A DNA stretch of 64,000 nucleotides, taken from an uncultured Candidatus Melainabacteria bacterium. GTDB taxonomy: Bacteria; Cyanobacteriota; Vampirovibrionia; Gastranaerophilales; Gastranaerophilaceae. How positions within the stretch are numbered: the stretch's first letter is position 1; each line of letters begins with the position of its first letter. The notes beneath the pieces are model-generated. The model had not been told where the DNA came from and did not search any database. It saw only the letters and a program-made list of their open reading frames with translations. Shown here in pieces: positions 51,221 to 59,863 of this stretch. The stretch lies in the NCBI GenBank assembly GCA_934747335.1, contig CAKVGS010000005.1, positions 33,852-97,851 on the forward strand, given 5' to 3'. A program made the position numbers and the translations under genes.

Positions 51221-54200
51221 TTTGCTCTACCTTCCTTCTTTGCTTCTAAATAAGCGGCTGATTTTTCTTTCATTCTATTTATCATAACAAAAAATGCCGG
51301 AACTAATATACTACCCAAGAAGGCAACAGCCATCATGCCACCAAACACGGAAACACCAATTGAGTGACGGCTACCTGCACCTGCGCCTTTTGCAAACACA
51401 AGAGGCAATAAACCTAAGATAAACGCAATATTTGTCATCATAACCGCTCTGAAACGAAGTTTTGCAGCTTGCATTGCAGCTTCAATATAATTTAATCCAT
51501 CCTTTTCCATCGCATCTTTTGCAAACTCTACAATCAAGATTGCTTGTTTTGTACTCAAACCGATTAACATAACCAAACCAACCTGAGCGTAGATATCAAG
51601 CGATAGACCTGATATATATTGGAAGAACAATGCGCCTAAAAGAGCAACCGGCGAAATTAAAAGTACGGCAATCGGTAATGTCCAGCTTTCGTATAACGCT
51701 ACAAGGAACAAATAAACGAAAGTTAATGCCATTGCTAATATTGGCCCGATTTGACCTGCGGATTTTTGTTCTTGTAAAGAAGTACCGGACCAAGCGTAGT
51801 CCATATCTTTAGGTAAAACTTTATCAGAAATTTCTGACATAGCTTTCATAGCGTCACCTGAACTTACACCGCTTGCAGGGTTCCCGTTAATAGTTATAGC
51901 AGGATACATGTTAAAACGAGAGAGCATATAAGGTCCAACGATGTTTTCTGTTGTTATTACAGAAGATATCGGAAGCATTTTACCCGAATTGTTTTTAACA
52001 TAAATCTTGCTTATATCACCCAATGTAGCACGATATGGCGCATCAGCCTGCATGTATACACGATAAACTCTACCAAACTTGTTAAAGTCGTTTACATAAG
52101 TTGCACCGAATTGAGCCGCTAAAGTGCTATATATTTCAGTTATTGAAACTCCTTGAGCTAAAGCTTTTTCTTCATTAATTTTTACTACAACTTGCGGTAG
52201 CGAAGAAGTAAATGATGTATATAAGCTGGAGAAAGCAGAATCTTGTCTTGCAACTTGTAATAAATTTTGAACCTGTGCAAACAATTCGTCTGCGGTTCTA
52301 TCACCCTTATCCAGAAGTTGATATTCAAAACCGCCATACATGCCCATGCCGGAAATTGCAGGTGGTTGTGAAACAAACGAAGTTGCTTCCGGATATTTGC
52401 CGATAATTTTATTTGCTTGTGAAGTTATACTGCTTACGGATAACTTTGAAGATTTTCTCTTAGACCATGGTTCTAATTTCAAAATCATAAACGCCGAATT
52501 TTCGCCCTTCATACCGTTAATTTGCATTATTGAAGCAATCCCCGGTATATTTGCAAACTCTTTGCTCATTTTATCAACAACGTTAGCAGTTCTTGTCAAA
52601 GTTGCACCATCTTGTAATTGAACCATTACAAACAAAGCGCCTCTGTCTTCATCCGGCAAAAATCCTGTCGGAGTCAACTTAAACATGATAAAGATTGCTA
52701 GAACTACTGCAACAAGAACTTGTGAAGTTTTTTTCGGTGAAGCAACAAAATAATGTACGGTTTCTAAATATTTAGTTCTGACCCCGTTAAACCAATCCTC
52801 AAATTTTTGAATAAATTCAAAGTCTGTTTTTTCTTCACCAGATTTTAGAATCAGTGAACAAAGAGCTGGAGAAAGAGTTAAAGCAACGACGGTCGATAAA
52901 CCGATTGAAGTTGCAATACAAACCGCAAACTGTCTGTACATCTGTCCTGTAATACCACTCATAAAGGATACGGGAACGAATACCGCCATTAATACAAGAG
53001 AAGTTGCTACTACCGCGCCGAAAACTTCTTGCATAGTTATTTCAGTAGCATCTTTCGGCGATTTACCTTCTTGAATATGTCTTTGTGTGTTTTCTAATAC
53101 TACAATAGCATCATCAACAACCAAACCTACCGCAAGTACCAAGCCAAACAAGATTAACAAGTTAATTGAGAATCCCATTAATGCCATAAATATAAACACA
53201 CCAATCAATGAAACAGGAATTGCACAGAATGGAATGAATGCAGCACGCGCAGTTCCCAAGAACAAATAAGTTACTGCACTTACCAGAGCAATCGCAAGTA
53301 TAATTGCACTAACTACCTCATGAATAGATTCTCTTACGAATTCTGTTGTATCATATTGAGTTGCATACTCCATGTCACTTGGAAATTTTTTACTCAAAGT
53401 TTTCATTTTTTTCTGAATTTGATTTACCAAGTCAATTGTATTAGCTTCCGGCAATTGCGAAATAGCAATAACAGCAATATCACTACCATCCGCAGATACA
53501 GCAGATGCATAGTTTTCAGCACCCAATTCTACACGCGCAACATCTTTAAGTTTTACGTTTGAACCATCTCGATTTGATTTAACAACAATGTTTTCAAACT
53601 CTTCAACATCCTTCAATCTTCCTTTTGTCCTTAATGTAAATTTCATCATTTGAGGACTTTCCATAGGTTCAACACCAATATTTCCCGCAGGAGATTGTGT
53701 GTTTTGAGATGTTATCGCACTATTAATTTCGCTTGCAGAAACGCCTAAACTAGCCATTTTGTCAGGCTTCAGCCAAACTCGCATTGAATAATCGCCTGCG
53801 CCAAAAACTTGAACCTGGCCACAGCCTTTTGTACGCGCAAGTTCATCTTTTAGATATAAAGTCGCGTAATTGGCTAAAAATAATGAATTATACGTACCGT
53901 TTGGAGAAGAAAGTGCTAAGTATAAACATCCTGCACCACCCGTAGATTTTTTAACAGTCAAACCATACCGCTTAACTTCTTCCGGCAACCTCGGCTGAAC
54001 CAATTGTAATTGGTTCTGAACGTTAACCAGAGCCATGTCAGGGTCTGCACCGACATCAAAATACAAAGTCAATTGGTAAGAACCATTCTTTGATTCTGAA
54101 GACATATAAAGCATGTCTTGAATACCATTCAGTTGTAATTCTACCGGTGCTGCAATCGTTGATGCGATTACATCAGAACTCGCACCGCTGTATGTAGCAT

Positions 54201-54339
54201 TTACAATAACCTGCGGTGGCGTAATTGAAGGATATTCCTCCAATGGTAGAGTTGTTAGAGATATCAAACCTGCCAAAATAATCGCTAATGAGATTACAAT
54301 AGACAGTTTTGGTCGTTTTATAAATAAATTACCTGCCAT
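51217..54339 (-). CDS. RND-family (HAE1) multidrug efflux permease
   Basis: 1040 aa, full length for AcrB/MexB-type pumps. N-terminal FIKRPKLSIVISLAIILAG, the proton-relay Asp pair in LVVDDAIVVLENTQRHI, VPVSFMSGITGQMYRQFAV, and the second-half relay Lys in LSTKQAILIVEFAKD are present, with two large periplasmic loops between helices 1-2 and 7-8. It exports amphiphilic drugs or bile-type compounds by proton antiport. Overlaps the adaptor gene stop/start by 1 bp and the TolC gene by 4 bp. Confidence 0.97.
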   Translation of the reverse strand: MAGNLFIKRPKLSIVISLAIILAGLISLTTLPLEEYPSITPPQVIVNATYSGASSDVIASTIAAPVELQLNGIQDMLYMSSESKNGSYQLTLYFDVGADPDMALVNVQNQLQLVQPRLPEEVKRYGLTVKKSTGGAGCLYLALSSPNGTYNSLFLANYATLYLKDELARTKGCGQVQVFGAGDYSMRVWLKPDKMASLGVSASEINSAITSQNTQSPAGNIGVEPMESPQMMKFTLRTKGRLKDVEEFENIVVKSNRDGSNVKLKDVARVELGAENYASAVSADGSDIAVIAISQLPEANTIDLVNQIQKKMKTLSKKFPSDMEYATQYDTTEFVRESIHEVVSAIILAIALVSAVTYLFLGTARAAFIPFCAIPVSLIGVFIFMALMGFSINLLILFGLVLAVGLVVDDAIVVLENTQRHIQEGKSPKDATEITMQEVFGAVVATSLVLMAVFVPVSFMSGITGQMYRQFAVCIATSIGLSTVVALTLSPALCSLILKSGEEKTDFEFIQKFEDWFNGVRTKYLETVHYFVASPKKTSQVLVAVVLAIFIMFKLTPTGFLPDEDRGALFVMVQLQDGATLTRTANVVDKMSKEFANIPGIASIMQINGMKGENSAFMILKLEPWSKRKSSKLSVSSITSQANKIIGKYPEATSFVSQPPAISGMGMYGGFEYQLLDKGDRTADELFAQVQNLLQVARQDSAFSSLYTSFTSSLPQVVVKINEEKALAQGVSITEIYSTLAAQFGATYVNDFNKFGRVYRVYMQADAPYRATLGDISKIYVKNNSGKMLPISSVITTENIVGPYMLSRFNMYPAITINGNPASGVSSGDAMKAMSEISDKVLPKDMDYAWSGTSLQEQKSAGQIGPILAMALTFVYLFLVALYESWTLPIAVLLISPVALLGALFFQYISGLSLDIYAQVGLVMLIGLSTKQAILIVEFAKDAMEKDGLNYIEAAMQAAKLRFRAVMMTNIAFILGLLPLVFAKGAGAGSRHSIGVSVFGGMMAVAFLGSILVPAFFVMINRMKEKSAAYLEAKKEGRAK

Positions 54340-55541
54340 TATTTTCCTTTAATCATTCTTTTTACTTTATTTGTTGCACGCTGAAATAAGCTTACTTTCT
54401 TTTGAGTCGCTTGTTCTTCAATCCTTTCCACAATTCTTACGGGACGTCCTTGTATAACTTTTTGAATACCTCCCGTAATAATTCTGTCACCTACATTAAC
54501 ACCTGAAGAAACAAGCCATTTGCCGTTATCTTCACCCATTGTTTTAATATAAGTCATTTTTGGTAAATTATCCTTATCAAGAATGTACAAATAGCGTCCT
54601 TCTTGATTTTCCATAGTTGCCTCTTGAGGAACGACAGCTACCTTATCTTTGTTTTTAGTATAAAGAATTACACGCCCAAAATCCCCTTGTAACAATGAAT
54701 CATCAGGATTTGGGAATGTTGCTCTCATTGTAATTGTACCGGTTGAATCATCAATTTTGTTATCATGAAAATCTTGAACACCTTTAAATTTATACTTTTC
54801 ACCGGAACTGAAAATAAAGTCAACATCTCGATTTACGTTTGCTGTTTTATCAATTCTAACAAGCTCTGCGTAATCTTTTGATTCTAAAGGGAAGGTTATA
54901 TACATTGGATCAGAACTGTTAATGGTTGTTAAAGCCCCGCTATTCATTGAAACATAGTTACCGACAGTTACGGAAATAATACCAACACGTCCGTTCACAG
55001 GAGATTTAACTTTTGTGTAACCCAAGTTTCTTTGAGTATCACGATATGCACTTTGAGCATTCGCAACCTGCGCTCTATAAGCATCTCTCTGAGATAAAAT
55101 GCTATCATAATCAGAACGAGCAATATAATCATTTTGTACAAGTTCTTTATAACGTTTTAACTGCTTGTCATAATAAGCATATTGTGATTGCGCGTTATCT
55201 AAATTCGCCTTAGCTTGATTTGCAGCGTATTGATATTGTTGAGGTTCAATCTCAAATAACAATTGACCTGCTTTTACATAATCGCCTTCTTTAAAGTAAC
55301 TTTTAGTTAAATATCCGCTAATACGTGCTAAAACATCAACTCTGTATTTTGCAACAACTCTTGCAGTAGCCGTAAATTGACGTTGAACTTCTTCTGAGCC
55401 GACTGTTGTAACCGTAACGGCCGGAGTACCCATCATAGCACGCTGTTTTGCAGTTTTCATTTTATCCATATTAGATAAAAACATTCTGCCTAAAATTAGC
55501 GCAAGTACTACTAGTACAATGATTATAATATTTTTTCTCAT
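54339..55541 (-). CDS. RND efflux periplasmic adaptor (membrane fusion protein)
   Basis: 400 aa with an N-terminal membrane anchor (KNIIIIVLVVLALILGRMFL), lipoyl halves (RVDVLARISGYLTKSYFKEG; VKSPVNGRVGIISVTVGNYV), an alpha-hairpin between them (residues about 100-165), a beta-barrel (GTITMRATFPNPDDSLLQGD) and a membrane-proximal domain (VGDRIITGGIQKV). First gene of the three-gene efflux operon. No adjacent TetR/MarR regulator is present. Confidence 0.95.
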   Translation of the reverse strand: MRKNIIIIVLVVLALILGRMFLSNMDKMKTAKQRAMMGTPAVTVTTVGSEEVQRQFTATARVVAKYRVDVLARISGYLTKSYFKEGDYVKAGQLLFEIEPQQYQYAANQAKANLDNAQSQYAYYDKQLKRYKELVQNDYIARSDYDSILSQRDAYRAQVANAQSAYRDTQRNLGYTKVKSPVNGRVGIISVTVGNYVSMNSGALTTINSSDPMYITFPLESKDYAELVRIDKTANVNRDVDFIFSSGEKYKFKGVQDFHDNKIDDSTGTITMRATFPNPDDSLLQGDFGRVILYTKNKDKVAVVPQEATMENQEGRYLYILDKDNLPKMTYIKTMGEDNGKWLVSSGVNVGDRIITGGIQKVIQGRPVRIVERIEEQATQKKVSLFQRATNKVKRMIKGK

Positions 55542-55715
55542 TCTCTCTCCATAAATACTGGTTTTACATATCCTTGTATTATTTTACACCAAAAAAACAA
55601 TAAAATAATATGTTTAATTTTAAACACAATTTTAACAAAATTTTTGGGGAAAATCAAGAAGTCAGTTGGAGAAAGTTTTGCAAATAGGGAATTGTTTTAA
55701 GGATGTTTTTATTAT

Positions 55716-55811
55716 GGATTGCCACGAAAAGCATAGCTTTTTTCGCAATGACTGCACACTTAAAAGTCTTACGCCAAGTCTTTGCGAGGAATGAGAGTGA
55801 CGAAGCAATCC
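55716..55811. repeat. GGATTGCTTC palindromic repeat, family B copy 2
   Basis: Starts GGATTGCCACGAAAAGC, contains TTCGCAATGACTG and GTCTTTGCGAGGAATGA, and ends GTGACGAAGCAATCC. It is immediately followed by a family A half element (55821). The interval 55542-55893 holds only these repeats. Confidence 0.75.
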
Positions 55812-55820
55812 ACCGTCTAA

Positions 55821-55848
55821 GTTAATGGTGCAAAAAATTGCACCCTAC
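55821..55848. repeat. Half copy of MITE-like element, family A
   Basis: GTTAATGGTGCAAAAAATTG + CACCCTAC, identical to the arm at 11801 and to the left arm at 60872. Confidence 0.8.
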
Positions 55849-55893
55849 CCTTTCTAAATGGAAAATCGGTATAATGCTATTTGCTAAAGGAAA

Positions 55894-57465
55894 TTATTTA
55901 TGAATCCTCAAATGCCTGCTTTCGCCTTCACCAATAGAGGTACTTTTTAGGTTATATTGGTCAACAAGCTCATGCTGCAATTTTCTAATCTGAGAAGGTT
56001 GAGGTGAAAGTTCCACAACTTCCACACCGTCTGATACTTGTTTTATAGCTGCACGCGCTTCATCCAAAGCTTTTTCAGTGTTATCGCTATAACCTTGCAA
56101 AGGTTCAACATCTCCCGGTTGAATATCAAGTGCATCTTTCAATACTTTTTGAATTTGAGCCATTGAGTTTGTTTTTACATAAAATATCTGAACTCGATAT
56201 TCTTTCGCGGTATTCAAAATTTTTGCTCCGCCTTTTGCAAAATTTTTGTGTGCGATTACAATATCCGCATCTTCTACATTACGTGTTAATTCGACGTTCA
56301 AATTCAAACGTTCAATTGTTTTTTCAACAATAGTTCTTGAAACAGCGTACAAATACAATTTTTTAAGTGGTTTAGCCTGTTCAACATATTTTTGTCGCGA
56401 GAATGAAAAATTCATACTATTATCTTGTGGAGTTTCAGGAACTTCCTGCTTAACAGTTTCAGGAGTTGAAACTGTTTCAACATGCTGTTCTTCAACTTTT
56501 CTGATTTCTGGACGAATCGGCCAACCTCTTAAGATATAATCGACCGCTTCTGATGTGTTTTTATAAACTGCAAGCGTATTTCTATCTAAAATTTCAATAA
56601 CAATATCAAAAGTAGGTTGTTTTTCTCTTTCCAAAACTGTTTTTTGTGATGCTCGACGTTTAGCTTCATCATCACCCAAGGTTACGGATTGAATACCACC
56701 GACTAAATCTGATAGAGTAGGGTTTTTGATTAAACTTTCTAAGCAATTACCGTGAGCTGTTGCAATAAGCATTACACCACGCTCTGCAATTGTTCTTGCT
56801 GCTTGAGCTTCCGGTTCAGTACCGATTTCATCAACTACAATTACTTCAGGTGTATGATTTTCAACCGCCTCAATCATTATATCTTTTTGGAATTCAGGCT
56901 GAGCAACCTGCATTCTCCTTGCTGAACCAACGGCAGGATGCGGAACATCACCATCACCTGCAATTTCGTTTGATGTATCTACAATTACAACACGTTTACC
57001 AAGTTCATCTGCTACAAGTCGTGAAATTTCTCTAAGTTTAGTAGTTTTACCAACCCCCGGAGGGCCTAAGAATAAAATACTTTTTCCTTGTGTACAGATA
57101 TCTTTTATACAAGCAATTGTACCTGTTACAACACGCCCAATACGGCAAGTCAGACCAACAACTTTTCCTTGTCTGTTTCTTATTGCACTGATACGGTGCA
57201 AAGTTCCCGGGATACCTGAACGGTTATCGTGTGTAAATTCTTGAAGGTGAGAAGTTATAAACTTAATATCTTCATCATTAACTACATCACACTGTAATTT
57301 TTCAATCTTACCTCCTGCGTGTCGAACTTCAGGAACTCGTCCGATATCAAGAACTATTTCGATAACATCATCTAATTTTTCACACGACAAATTAGATACG
57401 ACTTTTGGGGGCATAATGGCGATTAGCCTTTCGAGGTCATTTTGAAATTGTAAATTGCTCATCAT
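55894..57465 (-). CDS. Ycf45-like R3H-domain AAA ATPase
   Basis: 523 aa. Residues about 130-330 are an SpoIIIAA-type ATPase: Walker A FLGPPGVGKTTKLREI, IVDTSNEIAGDGDVPHPAVG, Walker B VIVVDEIGTEPEAQA and TAHGNCLESLI. The C-terminal end (about 490-523) is a single-strand nucleic-acid-binding R3H domain with RKLQH (RxxxH) and IGEGESRHLRI. The fusion and order match cyanobacterial proteins related to chloroplast Ycf45. Cellular role is not established; it probably acts on RNA or ssDNA. This gene is one of the better pointers to the cyanobacterial lineage. Confidence 0.88.
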   Translation of the reverse strand: MMSNLQFQNDLERLIAIMPPKVVSNLSCEKLDDVIEIVLDIGRVPEVRHAGGKIEKLQCDVVNDEDIKFITSHLQEFTHDNRSGIPGTLHRISAIRNRQGKVVGLTCRIGRVVTGTIACIKDICTQGKSILFLGPPGVGKTTKLREISRLVADELGKRVVIVDTSNEIAGDGDVPHPAVGSARRMQVAQPEFQKDIMIEAVENHTPEVIVVDEIGTEPEAQAARTIAERGVMLIATAHGNCLESLIKNPTLSDLVGGIQSVTLGDDEAKRRASQKTVLEREKQPTFDIVIEILDRNTLAVYKNTSEAVDYILRGWPIRPEIRKVEEQHVETVSTPETVKQEVPETPQDNSMNFSFSRQKYVEQAKPLKKLYLYAVSRTIVEKTIERLNLNVELTRNVEDADIVIAHKNFAKGGAKILNTAKEYRVQIFYVKTNSMAQIQKVLKDALDIQPGDVEPLQGYSDNTEKALDEARAAIKQVSDGVEVVELSPQPSQIRKLQHELVDQYNLKSTSIGEGESRHLRIHK

Positions 57466-57574
57466 TCTTTTATATAATGCCTTTCTGCTTTCGCATTTGG
57501 CTGCAACGGTTCAATTTTGATCTCCTACCAATATTATAACATATCTTTTCAAAAAATCATAGTTTACAAATAAA

Positions 57575-57598
57575 AAAACGGAGTATAAACTCCGTTTT
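57575..57598 (-). terminator. Rho-independent terminator
   Basis: AAAACGGAGT / ACTCCGTTTT stem with an ATAA loop, downstream of the 99-aa gene on the minus strand; the flanking A-run gives the T tail on that strand. Confidence 0.85.
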
Positions 57599-57628
57599 AA
57601 TTATCTTTTCTCTATTTCTCGAATTTCT

Positions 57629-57928
57629 CTAAGCTTTACTTTCGCCTTTATCTTGTACCTTATCGGCGTCTTCTTTCTCTTTTTCAGCATTAACTTCATT
57701 CTCTTTATCTTTTTCTTCAACATACATTGTTGCAAATTGTTCGTACAAATCCTTATCATCAAGAATTTCATCAATATCTAAAAAGGTTTTATCATTATCA
57801 GTGTTTGCTTCTGTAAATTTATTTCCATCTATGTCATATCTTTGTGCTTGAGCTTGTGTTAATTTTTCAGCACCAATAGTTTTTACTATAAAGTTTTTAA
57901 GAACGTTTGCATTAATATTTGTTGACAT
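57629..57928 (-). CDS. 99-aa acidic leaderless protein, shared-promoter gene
   Basis: Begins MSTNINANVLKNFIVKTIGA. Residues 25-60 (RYDIDGNKFTEANTDNDKTF then LDIDEILDD) contain an EF-hand-like acidic loop (D-x-D-G-x-K..) but not a complete EF hand. The C-terminal third is a Glu/Lys-charged helix (EEKDKENEVNAEKEKEDADK). No signal peptide. AAGGAG lies before the ATG, the shared promoter box 27 bp upstream, and a terminator downstream, so it is a single-gene unit. Function unknown. Confidence 0.65.
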   Translation of the reverse strand: MSTNINANVLKNFIVKTIGAEKLTQAQAQRYDIDGNKFTEANTDNDKTFLDIDEILDDKDLYEQFATMYVEEKDKENEVNAEKEKEDADKVQDKGESKA

Positions 57929-57954
57929 GATTTAGTCTCCTTATTGTTTATTCA

Positions 57955-57975
57955 TCTTACATATATATAAAGTAT
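57955..57975 (-). promoter_or_regulatory. Shared promoter box (minus strand, TACTTTATATATATGTAAGA)
   Basis: Identical to the box at 47391 over 21 positions. About 33 of the 44 bases between the dyad-flanking TTTTGTAACAAAT and the box also keep position with the 47348-47391 region, including TGAAATTGA and TTTTTAA. Confidence 0.8.
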
Positions 57976-58007
57976 TTAAAAATTATTCAATTTCAATAAA
58001 GAGATAA

Positions 58008-58018
58008 TTTGTTACAAA
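58008..58018. promoter_or_regulatory. TTTGTTACAAA palindrome (putative operator/activator site)
   Basis: Perfect dyad at the same distance from the box at 57955 as the 47348 dyad from its box. It abuts the stop of the SPOR gene (58021), so it lies in a functional promoter rather than in coding sequence. Confidence 0.6.
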
Positions 58019-58020
58019 AC

Positions 58021-58638
58021 TTAATAATCTTGTACAATTCTTCCAGGCAAATGGTTTTGTTGAACTGTGTACAACAAAGATTCAGCACTTTGTTTGTTCT
58101 TGAAAATACCGACTTGCAAAGTGTAATTATTTGAACCAATACATTTAACAATTGGATTTAAACCGTTACCTGATTCTTGGATAATGTCTTTTGCAACTTT
58201 TGCTTGCTCAGCAGAAGTATAAGAACCGACAAAAACTTTATAAACAGGGTCGGCTTGAACAGGCTGTGGAGTAACGGTTTCAGCTACATTGTTTTCTTTA
58301 ATAGTTTTAGGTTGGTCAACCACAACTCCTGTCTGATTATCGGTCTTTTGCGGTACATCATCAGGTTTTGCCATCAAATCTGAAAAACTTCTGCCTTGAT
58401 CTTCACTCTGAATCATTGACAATCTGTCATCAACATTTTTTGCTGTTTCTTCTTGTTGATTATCCAAATTGTCTTGGTAATCACCGATTGAAGTATCAAC
58501 CGTAGGTGAAAAAGATTTAATCAAAAATGTAAAAACAATAAGCATACCAAAAAAAGAAAGTACAAAAATTTTCAAAAGAGAATTATCTTTTTGAGCCTCT
58601 TTTTTCATGTATTTTTTATAACCAAACTGATTTCCCAT
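58021..58638 (-). CDS. SPOR-domain membrane protein
   Basis: 205 aa. A cytoplasmic N-terminus (GYKKYMKKEAQKD), one membrane helix (residues about 22-45, SLLKIFVLSFFGMLIVFTFL), a Gln/Asp-rich periplasmic linker and a C-terminal SPOR domain (YKVFVGSYTSAEQAKVAKDI, NYTLQVGIFKNKQSAESLLY). SPOR domains bind denuded septal glycan, such as that left by amidases like the one at 39757. Probable division-site protein. It follows the DUF366 gene by 5 bp. Confidence 0.88.
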   Translation of the reverse strand: MGNQFGYKKYMKKEAQKDNSLLKIFVLSFFGMLIVFTFLIKSFSPTVDTSIGDYQDNLDNQQEETAKNVDDRLSMIQSEDQGRSFSDLMAKPDDVPQKTDNQTGVVVDQPKTIKENNVAETVTPQPVQADPVYKVFVGSYTSAEQAKVAKDIIQESGNGLNPIVKCIGSNNYTLQVGIFKNKQSAESLLYTVQQNHLPGRIVQDY

Positions 58639-58643
58639 TAAAC

Positions 58644-59198
58644 TTATACTCCACGAACTTTAGTACTTGCTAAATTTATATCTTCCAATTCTTCCGAATA
58701 TCTTTTCATAACTTCCAGTGCAAACTCTTTTATATCAGTTATTCCTAGTTCACTAGTCAAGCCTGACGCCTTTACAGGTGCACCTTCCGATAAGATATTC
58801 AAACCCGTATGGATGAGAATTGAAGTTGTTGATTTTGTTGCAATTGAAACAGACAATTTTCTGCCATCAATCATTAAATCATCACCGTTTCTTACAACAA
58901 AAATTCCTCTTTCTTCAAGCAATTCTTTTATTATACATATCAATAATCTTTGTCTGAAAACACCTTCAACCAAATTAACATTAAATTGTTCTGTGATAAA
59001 ACTCAACATTGATTTGCTGTAAATTGGTTCATTGTTGATAACATCTTCTATGTCAACCATTTCAGTTAAAGCAACTTCACATTCACCAATAAAAGCTACA
59101 ATTGCATCACCTTGCAGTTTAAAATTTTTGTAAATCCAATGTGGCGCAAGTTGTGAACCGATATACTTAATTTCTTTATCAATTAACTTTGTATGCAT
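58644..59198 (-). CDS. DUF366 family protein
   Basis: 184 aa matching the DUF366 (COG2029) pattern by eye: DKEIKYIGSQLAPHWIYKNF, GDAIVAFIGECEVALTEMVD, MLSFITEQFN, RQRLLICIIKELL, RNGDDLMIDGRKLSVSIAT and LIHTGLNIL. Function of the family is not established. The ATG overlaps the queC stop by 1 bp, which implies coupled translation and a possible link to 7-deazapurine or tRNA modification. The conserved RxGDDL and KLSVSI stretches suggest a ligand site. Confidence 0.8.
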   Translation of the reverse strand: MHTKLIDKEIKYIGSQLAPHWIYKNFKLQGDAIVAFIGECEVALTEMVDIEDVINNEPIYSKSMLSFITEQFNVNLVEGVFRQRLLICIIKELLEERGIFVVRNGDDLMIDGRKLSVSIATKSTTSILIHTGLNILSEGAPVKASGLTSELGITDIKEFALEVMKRYSEELEDINLASTKVRGV

Positions 59199-59863
59199 TA
59201 TTCCTCAAATAAAATACCTATGTATTTCTCTCCCTTGTTAGCCATCAGCGCTTTTTTTAAGTGTCTGCAAGATTCGCAAACTCCGCAATGTTTTGGCTTT
59301 GAACTGTAACAACTCCTTACAAGCTCTAATGGAATCGAATTTTCCATCGCAATCCTTACTATATCATCCTTGCCACAATTTATCAAGGGGGCTACGACCT
59401 TTGGCTTTTTAAGCGTTGAACTCTCAAAAACTTTTGAAATCTGCTCTCTAAATTCTTCTGTATTGTCAGGAAAAGTCTGTCCTTCATCTTTATTTGCGCC
59501 AAATAGAATATAGTCATATCCGAACGAATCAGCAAAAGACGCAGCAATATTTAAGAATAAACCGTTTCTATTCGGCACCCAAACATTTGATGCACTTTCT
59601 TTTGTACCCAAATTATCGGTAGGAATTTCATCATCCGAAACCAAAGATGTATGAGTGATTTCCTTAAGCCAATCCAGTTTAATAACTTTATGTTTAATAT
59701 TATAAAATTCGGCAATTCTTTTAGATGTTTCGATTTCCTGTTTTGCAGATTTTTGTCCATAATCAAACGTCAAAGCCAACTCAATACCGTATTTTTCCTT
59801 TGTATAACCTAATGCCACCAAGGAATCCAAACCGCCTGATAATAAAATAACAGCCTTACTCAT
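59198..59863 (-). CDS. queC: 7-cyano-7-deazaguanine synthase
   Basis: Makes preQ0 from 7-carboxy-7-deazaguanine for queuosine in tRNA. 221 aa from ATG 59863, where the PP-loop ILLSGGLDSLVALGYTKE starts at residue 5. LTFDYGQKSAKQEIETSKRI, PNRNGLFLNIAASFADSFG and the zinc site RSCYSSKPKHCGVCESCRHL (four Cys) are all intact. An ATG 9 codons earlier overlaps the HEAT gene further and is less likely. The 5' end overlaps the HEAT gene stop by 8 bp. No queD/queE/queF or preQ1 riboswitch seen here. Confidence 0.96.
   Translation of the reverse strand: MSKAVILLSGGLDSLVALGYTKEKYGIELALTFDYGQKSAKQEIETSKRIAEFYNIKHKVIKLDWLKEITHTSLVSDDEIPTDNLGTKESASNVWVPNRNGLFLNIAASFADSFGYDYILFGANKDEGQTFPDNTEEFREQISKVFESSTLKKPKVVAPLINCGKDDIVRIAMENSIPLELVRSCYSSKPKHCGVCESCRHLKKALMANKGEKYIGILFEE

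Noticed and set aside
53320..53562. 80-codon plus-strand frame inside the RND pump gene
   Set aside because: Shadow of a well-supported gene; no ribosome site.
57629..57928. EF-hand calcium-binding protein
   Set aside because: Only one partial D-x-D-G-x-K loop is present; the flanking helix residues and the position-12 Glu pattern are not convincing.
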